Source: Chrysochromulina tobinii (taxonomy: Eukaryota > Haptophyta > Prymnesiales > Chrysochromulinaceae). From it: DNA of 17,924 bases. The position numbers and the translations under genes are program-made. The notes below the pieces were generated by a model. It made no database searches. It worked only from the letters and a program-made list of their open reading frames with translations, and had not been told where the DNA came from. The stretch is from positions 1 through 17,924 of the forward strand of contig JWZX01002441.1 in assembly GCA_001275005.1 (NCBI GenBank), given 5' to 3'. This document shows positions 8,951-15,986 of the stretch, in pieces (within the stretch, counting starts at the first letter, position 1; each line of letters begins with the position of its first letter).

Positions 8951-8990
8951 CCGTCTGCGGGCGTCTGCGGGCGTCTGCGGGCGTCTGCGG
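8951..8990. repeat. 10 bp tandem repeat, four copies
   Basis: Four consecutive copies of GCGTCTGCGG fill 8951-8990; the first copy differs by one base (CCGTCTGCGG). It lies 206 bp upstream of the probable start of the coiled-coil gene, in promoter or 5' UTR sequence. It does not have the repeat-spacer structure of a CRISPR array. Confidence 0.95.
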
Positions 8991-9071
8991 TGGCCCGCGA
9001 CGGTTGTCTCCCCCTTCTCTCCCGCGTTGTCCGCGTAGTGCGGACTCGCGTCGAAGGTCTGCAACGCGAAT

Positions 9072-9122
9072 ATACGGTACTGTTCCGTATCTTCCAAAGT
9101 TGCGTGTCACACATATTTGGAA
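9072..9122. promoter_or_regulatory. Two adjacent inverted repeats upstream of the coiled-coil gene
   Basis: The first dyad is ATACGG (9072-9077) and CCGTAT (9085-9090) with a 7-base spacer. The second begins one base later: TTCCAAA (9092-9098) and TTTGGAA (9116-9122) with a 17-base spacer that contains GTGTCACAC. Both arms are perfect. They could be binding sites for dimeric regulators or mRNA hairpins about 75-125 bases before the ATG. Function is inference. Confidence 0.5.
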
Positions 9123-9195
9123 GTTTGTGGAAATCTGCATTTCGTTCACCCTCGAGGGACGCGCGGGGCAGTCGATCGGAACCGGCGGCACACCC

Positions 9196-11169
9196 ATGAT
9201 AGACGCCTTCGCAATCCGTCCAGGCAGTGTGCCACGGGTCCAGCCAAGCCCACTCAAGGGACCGGGAGCGACCACTCCCAGCCCGCACCGCAAGCCGCAG
9301 TGGAATTCGATGCTTCAACGCTTTGCACACGCAGGCATTGTTGTTGCGCCTCAAAAACCATCACCCGATGGCGACTATGCAGCAGCCATCCAGCGCTCAA
9401 ACGACTATGCGCGCAATAGCCTGGTGGACCCTACTTACAGCCTGGAGGAGCTTCACACTGAGCCAAAGGTCCACTTCGAACTGTCCGACTTGGCGGCCGC
9501 GCTGCTGTTCGAGAATGCAGACGACCCAAGCGTGCCGGGAGAGCTGATCAAGTCGCCTACGGAGCTCATCGAGAAAGGAGAGCGCGTGCACGCAGCGCAG
9601 CTTGCAATGGCAGACGCGAGAGACCAGGCGGCGGCTATGAACGATGACACATTCGTGAAGGCGGAGTGGTTCTTTCGTCATGATGCCGAGGCTCGCTCCG
9701 CCTGCCGCGGGTTACTTCTGCGGATGGCGCGGCCATTGGTTCGCATCACGGAGGCGCAGGCGCGTCTCGAGGGTGAGATGGGCCAGTTTATTGCGATGCG
9801 CAAGCGCTATTGCGACCCGTGGAAGCAGCGATGTCAGTTGCTCGAGGACGAGAACGTTCGGTTGCAGAAGGTGTCTGAGAGCTTGAGCAGAGACCTTCGC
9901 GAGGCCATCGAGAAATTGCATGCAAATGAAGCGAAGAGCGAGGCGGAGCGGCAGGCGCTGCTCGCCGAGCTCAATGCGATAAAGCTCCTTTTAGAGGGGT
10001 TCATGAAAGGTGCCCAGCTCGAGTTGGAGACCGTGATCAAATGTTTCACGTGGCAGACGCGAGATCTCGAATTTCAGGTGTCGATCATCGCGGCGAAGTG
10101 GAGGGAGGAGGTCGAGGCGCTGGAGGCTCAGATGGAAGCGCAGCGCGTGGAGCTCACGCGCGAGATGCACGAGCTGCGCATCCGAGCGCGAACGTCTCGT
10201 CTGATGGAGTTGGCTGCCCTCGAGTCACGCCTTGTAGGGGAGCTTCGGAAGCAGTGCGAGAGGCGACTGGAGGCGAAGGCGGAAGAGCATCGCCTTGCAA
10301 TGCGAGAGGCGACAGAGGCTTTACAATTCTCACTTGCGAGCGCGCGAAAGGAGACTGAGCAGGCGCGAAAGGAGACTGAGCAGGCGCGAAAGGAGACTGA
10401 GCAGGTGCGCCAGCAGGCTTTGAAGGAGGCGGAGCAAGCGCTGCAGGAGTTCAATGAGTACACCACGTTTCTCGCCGATAAGCTCTTGAGGGCTGAAGAT
10501 GATAAGGCCCGACAAGAAGAGGAGCATCGGAAGCAGTGCGAGGAGCTCCAGAGGCCAATCGACGAGCTCCGGAGGCTGCTGGAGGAGAAGGGGCGCGAGT
10601 CCATGGCGCTCCGCCACGAGATGGCGCGGCTCCAATCGTTGTTCCGCGAGGTCCTCGCGGAAGGGTCCCTCGAGCCTCTCCGTCGCAAACAAGTCGGCTT
10701 CACTCCGCTGCCCGAGACTGCCCTGCTCGGCAAGGCGCGGCTGCTGATCTTAGAGGAGGCGCTCAAGCTGCCTGCCGCGTTCAACGGCCACCCCCAGCCA
10801 GCGGCCGTTTCGTGGCGCGGCACTACCCACGACTATCAAAGGCCAGGCACGGAGTTTCATCAGGACGAGTGGGAGCGCCCTGTGCCGACGTATGCGCCTC
10901 GCCCTAATCCAATCCCCAATCCAAGCCGTAAACCGCCACCCCTGTTCAAGCAGTCTCCGGCCCACGATGGCCAGCGACTGCACGGCCACCAGCCAGAGCC
11001 GCCCACGTCACCTCCACACAATCAGCCAAAGTCGCCATCAAGACCACGCCACCAAGCGCCGCCGGCACGTCCGACATGGTCGCCCATGGGTTCGAGTCCA
11101 TTTTTCGTCACCGAGCAAAGCCAACTGCAGCACTCTACTACCAAGAATTCGCCCGAAAGCGTGGCCTGA
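9196..11169 (+). CDS. Coiled-coil protein of unknown function
   Basis: This is a single-exon frame of 657 residues beginning at the first in-frame ATG (9196). Residues 1-50 are Pro/Ser-rich. Residues 60-175 form a folded-looking segment (KVHFELSDLAAALLFE; EWFFRHDAEARSACRGLLLR). Residues 180-500 are a long charged helical region with heptad character (LLEDENVRLQKVSESLSRDL; RPIDELRRLLEEKG). The three-fold repeat ARKETEQ is at 383-403. Residues of about 535-650 are a disordered Pro/His/Ser-rich tail (NPIPNPSRKPPP). No enzymatic motif, signal peptide or membrane helix was seen. This composition is typical of cytoskeletal, basal-body or scaffold proteins, but I do not recognise a family. The gene is divergent from the phosphatase and convergent with the TRPM-like gene. 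An extra upstream exon cannot be excluded. Confidence 0.75.
   Translation: MIDAFAIRPGSVPRVQPSPLKGPGATTPSPHRKPQWNSMLQRFAHAGIVVAPQKPSPDGDYAAAIQRSNDYARNSLVDPTYSLEELHTEPKVHFELSDLAAALLFENADDPSVPGELIKSPTELIEKGERVHAAQLAMADARDQAAAMNDDTFVKAEWFFRHDAEARSACRGLLLRMARPLVRITEAQARLEGEMGQFIAMRKRYCDPWKQRCQLLEDENVRLQKVSESLSRDLREAIEKLHANEAKSEAERQALLAELNAIKLLLEGFMKGAQLELETVIKCFTWQTRDLEFQVSIIAAKWREEVEALEAQMEAQRVELTREMHELRIRARTSRLMELAALESRLVGELRKQCERRLEAKAEEHRLAMREATEALQFSLASARKETEQARKETEQARKETEQVRQQALKEAEQALQEFNEYTTFLADKLLRAEDDKARQEEEHRKQCEELQRPIDELRRLLEEKGRESMALRHEMARLQSLFREVLAEGSLEPLRRKQVGFTPLPETALLGKARLLILEEALKLPAAFNGHPQPAAVSWRGTTHDYQRPGTEFHQDEWERPVPTYAPRPNPIPNPSRKPPPLFKQSPAHDGQRLHGHQPEPPTSPPHNQPKSPSRPRHQAPPARPTWSPMGSSPFFVTEQSQLQHSTTKNSPESVA
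10342..10404 (+). repeat. 21 bp in-frame tandem repeat (ARKETEQ x3)
   Basis: Three near-identical 21 bp units encode the heptad ARKETEQ three times inside the coiled coil. Because the unit length is one heptad, copy-number change would preserve both the reading frame and the coiled-coil register. The units are almost identical at DNA level, so the expansion is probably recent. Confidence 0.93.
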
Positions 11170-11228
11170 AAGGTACCTTGCCAGTGTCCGCCGACCACAG
11201 TCCCACACGCCACAGCTTCGCCTTATTA

Positions 11229-11271
11229 ACAGCTGTAACCTGTATTCGACACGTGGGGAATACAGCTGTAA
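11229..11271 (+). repeat. Stem-loop flanked by direct repeats after the coiled-coil gene
   Basis: CTGTATTC (11240-11247) pairs with GAATACAG (11258-11265) around a 10-base loop. The palindromic decamer ACAGCTGTAA occurs at 11229-11238 and again at 11262-11271, overlapping the right arm. The structure begins about 60 bases after the stop codon. It may mark the mRNA 3' end, with TGTAA as a possible cleavage signal. Confidence 0.55.
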
Positions 11272-12040
11272 TGATTTGACTACGTATGTACATCAGCGTA
11301 TACCGTATTCTTAGATCTTAGACGTCTTGCCGTGTTATCTTTAACATACATACTTTCGATTGTAGCGACTGGGTTTCCACACCCTTCAATGTGCTCCGTT
11401 AACAGATATCGCATTCGCAAACACCACGCAGATTTTCGCTCACCGTCATCGCGGTCTCGGCGCGGCTCCACGGGAGCGGCTCCGGCCTCAGCGCCCGTCG
11501 TCGGCGTCGAGCCGAACGCACGCACATCCGCACTCCAGACTGCAGCTTCGCTCATTTGCTGTTCCGACTCCTTGTAGTTGGTCCCACGATCGTCACCGCG
11601 TAGAGCGCCGAGTGACTCACATGGCGGCTTGCCTTACCCTGAAGCTGACCCAACAAGGACCCTCGAGCATGTACCCTTCCTCGCAGAACCCCTCGTCCCT
11701 CGCGTCGCTAGCTTCTGGTATAGGCGCCCACTTCTGCGTTCTGGTCTCGGCTGGCGTTCCATATGCCCCGTTGCTCATTCTGTTCTACTTTCATAGCGTG
11801 CACCTTGCATGGTAGTTTCAGGCATCCCCCCGCACGCGCCTCACAGGGCACTCACGTGGTTTAGCATAGCGTCCATGGGGCCGCAATGTTCCGACGCAGC
11901 ACAGCCATCCCAACTCATGTCCAACTCGGTGTACATGCCGCACTCACACAGGCTCACGCCTCCGACTCGGCCTCCTACTCGGCGATTTCTGCATCTTGCT
12001 GCATCGATCCGAACAAGTCCACACCCAGACGCAGCACCAA

Positions 12041-12113
12041 GACCGAATGCACGCAATGGGGCAAGCCCGTGCCCAACTCGCATCCCGTGGGATCTCACGG
12101 GACCGAATGCACG
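12041..12113. repeat. 13 bp direct repeat bracketing a hairpin
   Basis: GACCGAATGCACG occurs at 12041-12053 and 12101-12113, exactly 60 bases apart. Between them is a perfect 7 bp stem (TCCCGTG 12083-12089, CACGGGA 12096-12102) with a 6-base loop. The hairpin lies 50 bases downstream of the TRPM-like stop codon on the minus strand, so it falls in that gene's 3' UTR or 3' flank. Confidence 0.6.
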
Positions 12114-12151
12114 GCAGACGGGACTTCCGCAGCCGACACGGACGACGAGAG

Positions 12152-15100
12152 TCAACGTGCTGTCCGGGCCGTTTGCAGTCCCTTCACCATCTCAGCGACA
12201 GAGGTCAGAACGTCTTCGGTCTTGCTCATCATGCCTTCGACCTTGTCCATTCTCTTATGGAGATGAATTTCCATCGTCTCTTGTTTAGCTATGATCGTCT
12301 TCACGTCACCCCCAACCTCTTCCATATTCGTGGCATCCTCTTCGGCGCGCTTCAGCGAGTAGAGCAGCCTCTTGGCAACCTTATCCAATTTCTGGTTTGC
12401 CACTTTAATCTCGGCAATCTGATCTTCATCCAGTGCCTTCTTGGACGTTTCGCCGGTGCCGGCGGTCGCCTTGCGATACATGAACGTCAAGAACGCATAG
12501 AGAGTGATCGGCAGATTGAAAGGCGGCGGCACGGCGCTGAAACGGTCGTTGCACTCGATGATCGACTGAAGTCGACCAAACTTCCACTCTAGGTCCGCCT
12601 CCTCGATCATGGTCTCGAACGTGTGGCCCATCATCGCAATCAACAAGTTGACAAGCACGACGTTGGAGAAGATGACGTAAAGCCAGAGCATCGTCTTGCC
12701 AATAGACGGATTCCAGTCGTGGTACTCCTGGACGTCAAAGTCCCCGAGCATTGCCCACAATGGTGCCGTCATCGGATCCCCCCCCGATGACTCGACGATA
12801 AAGGGGTCGGCGATGCTCACGAACGCGACGGTGAATGCGATCAGCACGATCGCGTTCACCACGCCCCACACCACGATGTCTTTGGTCATGCGCATCAGAA
12901 TGATGACCAGCACACCAAGGTTGTAATCGAGCTGCAGGAACTTGAGAATGCGTACCCAGACCAGGATCACTGCAAAGCATTCAGTCTCCACGGAGCGCTC
13001 GAGGTTGACGAAGCGCACCGTCAACCCAAGCTGAACAATTGCAAACGTCAGGTAGTCAAATTGGTTCCATCCCGATGCTTGGAACGACTTTGGGTTCATC
13101 GCATATTTGTAGAATTCGTCCAGGCAAGAGGCAACGGTCCAGATCCATAGAATGATGTCGTACGCTCTGTTCTCCAAGCCGCCGCCATGGTGCGCGGCTG
13201 TCATAGCCATGGGAGGGATCCCCCCGTCATGGTCGATTACCACGGCGTTAGGAGACAGATCTTCATGCACTGCGAGGCACACGTCCGAGGAGTCAGAAAA
13301 AATGCAAGGATCGATCGATCGGGGGAGCACAGGGTGGAGCAGCGTGGTCTCTCGCGCGCACCTTCCTGAAGCCAAGGCATCGGTGTTTCCAGGGTGGCGA
13401 ACGAAATCAAGACCGTATAGAGGAGATGCATGACGAAGCGCACGAGTAGCTTGACCTGAGGAATCTTGTAATAATCAAAGAAGGACGGGGTCACGCCATC
13501 TAGATCCTCGTCGCTTCCACCTTGTGGCGGTACGGCCTTGAGCATCTTGGGAAAGAAGGGTGGATCGAAAGGCACGACCGCGTGAAGGACCATCCGGGCG
13601 ACTGAGTGGGAGGTGCCATTCAGCATGACCGCGGTCTGTTCGAAGTCGGCACGGCCATAGAGCCACTCGTCACCGAGCGTCTGGCAGTGAACGTGGTAGG
13701 CGAACTTCTTAAGGCCCGCGATCACGGCTTGGTGCATCAGAGGCCTCGTCCACGACGTGGACTTGGTGATCAGCATGCGCCACGCATCTTCGAAGGTCTC
13801 GCACATGTCCAGCAGCTTGATTGCGTACGCCTCGTGTTCATCGGCAGCTTCTTGAAGCGCAACTGCGTGCAGCGGCAGTGCGTCCGCCATGGACTTGGCG
13901 AGCGCCGCACCGATAACGGCCGCGCGCATAGGCTCGCGGCAAGCGGGCAGAAGGGCGAGGGCAAGTTCGGTCTCTCCGAGGAGGATGGCCCAGAGGTAGA
14001 TGTCGATCCACTTCGGGCCGGTTATCTTCTTCACTTCGATCTCCTCATTGAGCTTCATGTATCCGCGACCGCCATCAGGGAGGGGTCCCTGCGTGACATA
14101 ATCTCCGATCTTGCCTCGCCAGTAGTTGCAGAGGCCAGGCGTGACTGCACCGATAAAGTTCCACGCCTCGACCGGGAAAAACTCGTAGATCGGGTCGTCG
14201 AGGTTGGCAGTCACCCCTGCGCCCTTCGTTCCGTGAGTCCTCCATTGCTCGAGCCGTTCCGACGGCTTCTGAAGCCCCTTGAAGAGGTAGATGATTGGCG
14301 GGCTAGCTGTGTCGTACAGCATGTCGTAGAGGTCGAGCAGGTCGAGTTTCACCACCGGCGCCCCGTGGTGGATGCAGATCTTCACGCAGTCCGTGTGTTT
14401 CAGCTTGAGCGCATCCTCCAATGCCTCCTTGAGCAAGGTGGGACGATCCTTGTCCCAGGGCGGCATCGAAAGCAGGATATCGTTCAGCCGCTCTGCATCA
14501 TTCCACTTGACCGCGGCTGCGAGTCTGGCGGAAGCCGTCTTGCACTGCTCCATCGCGAGGTCCAAGATCGCACTTATGATGCCCTCTTTTGAGGTGACTT
14601 CGGTCATGGCGATCTTTTGAGGTGACTTCCAGTTTTCCTCTTCCAAGGACGAATCTCTTCCATCTTTTGCTTCATCGCCGTCGTCGTGGTTCAGTTTCAT
14701 CAGAGTCTCAAACGCCTGACGATGCTGCTCCCAGTCCGGTGGGATTGTGCCTTTCTTGATGAATTTGCCGAGTGCCTGAGCCAGCCCGCCCGTTGAAGAG
14801 AGGAGCAGCACCCTTCCGTGTTGTCCGGCCACGTAACTTTCGATCTCACCGAGCGTGAATGCATCGCCCCCGAAGATGACCAGGACGCGCGCGGGCATGA
14901 ACCGGCTGGTGGTTGCGGCGGCGATCTCCTTCTCCACGGCGTGCCCTGCCTTGTACGCACGGATCCGGGCATTACGAAGCTGCTCCGCAGGAGTTTTCCC
15001 CGAGGCCGCGAGCGTGGCTTTGTCCGCCCTCAGGAAGACAAAGTGGGTGTGCGCGGGCTGCAGAGAGTAGCAGCCCGCGCCTTCTTCTGGCGCGCCGTCC

Positions 15101-15651
15101 AAGTACTTGTGCTTGAGGCCCTTGTTTGGGATAAACTCGTTGGAAATGTCCTCGTTGCTCACGATCATATCGCGGTTTTGGACTGCCGACCAGCTGAGGA
15201 CGCCCATGAGAGGCACAGGGCAGCGATGACGTAGGCGCCCATAACAAGCTCCGAGCAGGCTCGCGAGGCCAAAGTTGAGGCCGTTCGTCTGAAGGCACCC
15301 ACCCGTCTTAGCCGCAGCCGCCAGCACGCCTTGAAGGATGTGCTCGATGTCGTCGGAGTCCAGATCCATGAGGCTGTAGTTGACCGAGCCCACGGTACGG
15401 ATCATTACACCCGGCTCCGTAATCTTCCATGCGGTTGTGATCTGCTTGGCGATCAGCTTCTTGTCCGTGGCGCCCTTGGCGAGAATGTATTCTGCAGGCT
15501 GCCCCGAGTTGTGTTGTGTAAAGGCGATTTTGCCGTAGTCGATGAGCTCGGCGGCCGCTAAATCGTCCTTGTCTTGGAGAGCGGCGATCCGCACGGCTCT
15601 CGCCTTCTTCCTCTCCAGCTTTAGCTGCTTCGCGGACGGCACGTTCTCCAT
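12152..15651 (-). CDS. TRPM-like cation channel, two exons
   Basis: Spliced CDS on the minus strand: exons 15651-13362 and 13269-12152, giving 1135 residues from the first ATG (MENVPSAKQLK). The N-terminal third matches the nucleotide-binding-like SLOG region of TRPM channels: GGCLQTNGLNFG near 118, THFVFL near 205 and RVLVIFGGDAFTLGE near 255-270. A helical linker of about 450 residues follows. Membrane segments: S1 735-757, S2 799-815, S3 835-851, S4 861-876, S5 895-917. The pore loop is PLWAMLGDFD (933-942) and S6 (956-977) ends in VNLLIAMMGHTF. The TRP-type helix reads ADLEWKFGRLQSI (988-1000). Residues 1043-1130 are a coiled coil, as used for tetramer assembly. No NUDT9 or kinase domain is attached. 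It is likely a calcium-permeable or non-selective cation channel. The EF-hand gene lies upstream on the same strand; joint function is only suggestive. Confidence 0.87.
13270..13361 (-). other. TRPM-like gene intron (92 nt)
   Basis: The donor is GAAG|GTGCGC at 13361 and the acceptor GTGCCTCGCAG|TG ends at 13270. It is phase 1 and rebuilds a Val codon, giving WLQEVHEDLSPNAV. The intron falls between S1 and S2. It contains a T-rich tract with a plausible branch sequence (TTTTTTCTGAC) and a short GATC repeat at about 13309-13320. Without splicing, the N-terminal frame reads on into unrelated sequence and stops near 13237. Confidence 0.82.
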
Positions 15652-15978
15652 GTTGGGCTCGGCGTCCAAATATAACCCAACTTTTTGTTTTTGGCCGAAA
15701 CGTATAGTAGAAACGAAACGAAGTGCACGCGGCGCGAACTTAGGTGGACGCGAGATTTTATATGTCTTGGTCGACGACGGTGGGGGAAATTGCGCCGGGG
15801 TCGGATAGCATAGCTACAGTGCTTTGGGCAGGGAGAAACCCTCTCCGCTCTCTCCGCTGCCTCAACATCACTGACAAGTCTCCTCCAGCTCTGCACAGAG
15901 ACGAGAGCGCTCACGCGTCGAGCAGGTACTTCAAACAGCGACTAGAGCACGGTCACCGTCGGACGGTCGCACAATGCT
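15652..15978 (-). promoter_or_regulatory. TRPM-like gene promoter/5' UTR and EF-hand gene 3' flank
   Basis: These 327 bases lie between two same-strand genes. No coding sequence is supported. The minus strand carries ATATAAAAT at 15755-15763, a good TATA-box match about 105 bases before the TRPM-like ATG. A second AT-rich patch (TTATATTT) lies about 20 bases before the ATG. The right end holds one arm of a 12 bp inverted repeat that starts inside the EF-hand coding sequence. Confidence 0.55.
15755..15763 (-). promoter_or_regulatory. Putative TATA box of the TRPM-like gene
   Basis: The minus-strand sequence ATATAAAAT in a GC-rich surrounding matches the eukaryotic TATA-box consensus. It would place transcription initiation about 25-30 bases downstream, leaving a 5' UTR of roughly 70-80 bases. 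This is one motif match and no transcript data are available. Confidence 0.45.
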
Positions 15979-15986
15979 CTAGTCGC
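15938..15986 (-). repeat. Perfect 12 bp inverted repeat overlapping the EF-hand stop codon
   Basis: GCGACTAGAGCA (15938-15949) is the exact reverse complement of TGCTCTAGTCGC (15975-15986), with a 25-base interval. On the mRNA the upstream arm contains the last Gly and Asp codons and the TAG stop; the downstream arm is 3' UTR. The stem would be stable and could act in 3'-end formation, mRNA stability or termination. Confidence 0.85.

Larger units (their letters stand above)
8603..9195. promoter_or_regulatory. Divergent intergenic region between the phosphatase and the coiled-coil gene
   Basis: These 593 bases separate two divergently oriented starts, so both promoters should be here. An AT-rich patch (CAATTATAAT, 8801-8810) is the only obvious TATA-like stretch. 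Toward the coiled-coil gene lie a four-copy 10 bp repeat (8951-8990) and two adjacent dyads (9072-9090 and 9092-9122). The coiled-coil frame is open upstream to about 8926 but has no ATG before 9196. A small phosphatase 5' exon carrying a signal peptide may be hidden here. One possible ATG-plus-donor arrangement is visible on the minus strand near 8735-8770, but it lacks a convincing hydrophobic core. Confidence 0.5.
11170..12151. other. Convergent intergenic region (3' ends of two genes)
   Basis: These 982 bases lie between the stop of the coiled-coil gene and the stop of the TRPM-like gene on the opposite strand. No gene is supported; the frames present have no recognisable domain. The left part is AT-richer and contains a stem-loop at 11240-11265 flanked by two copies of ACAGCTGTAA. 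Each copy includes TGTAA, which is the polyadenylation signal of green algae, but no other gene here clearly uses it. The right part has a stem-loop at 12083-12102 and a direct repeat of GACCGAATGCACG at 12041 and 12101. Confidence 0.6.

Noticed and set aside
8951-8990. CRISPR-like repeat array
   Set aside because: The repeats are only 10 bp with no spacers, and the window is eukaryotic.
8926-9195. N-terminal extension of the coiled-coil gene from 8926
   Set aside because: The extension would start at a GTG codon and translates a tandem repeat; the first ATG is at 9196. An upstream exon remains possible.
10128-10823. 231-codon minus-strand Ser/Arg-rich frame
   Set aside because: Mirror of the Glu/Arg-rich coiled-coil codons on the plus strand; its composition is an antisense artefact.
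11280-11555. 91-codon minus-strand frame in the convergent intergenic region
   Set aside because: No recognisable motif, and its length is expected by chance at this GC content.
12152-13375. Two separate channel genes (N-terminal part and pore part)
   Set aside because: A GT-AG intron at 13270-13361 joins them in phase and gives one complete TRPM architecture with S1 in exon 1 and S2-S6 in exon 2.
13606-14592. 328-codon plus-strand frame
   Set aside because: Antisense to the well-supported exon 1 of the TRPM-like gene; no domain was recognised.
15652-15669. Start of the TRPM-like gene at 15669
   Set aside because: That codon is TTG; the first ATG in frame is at 15649-15651.
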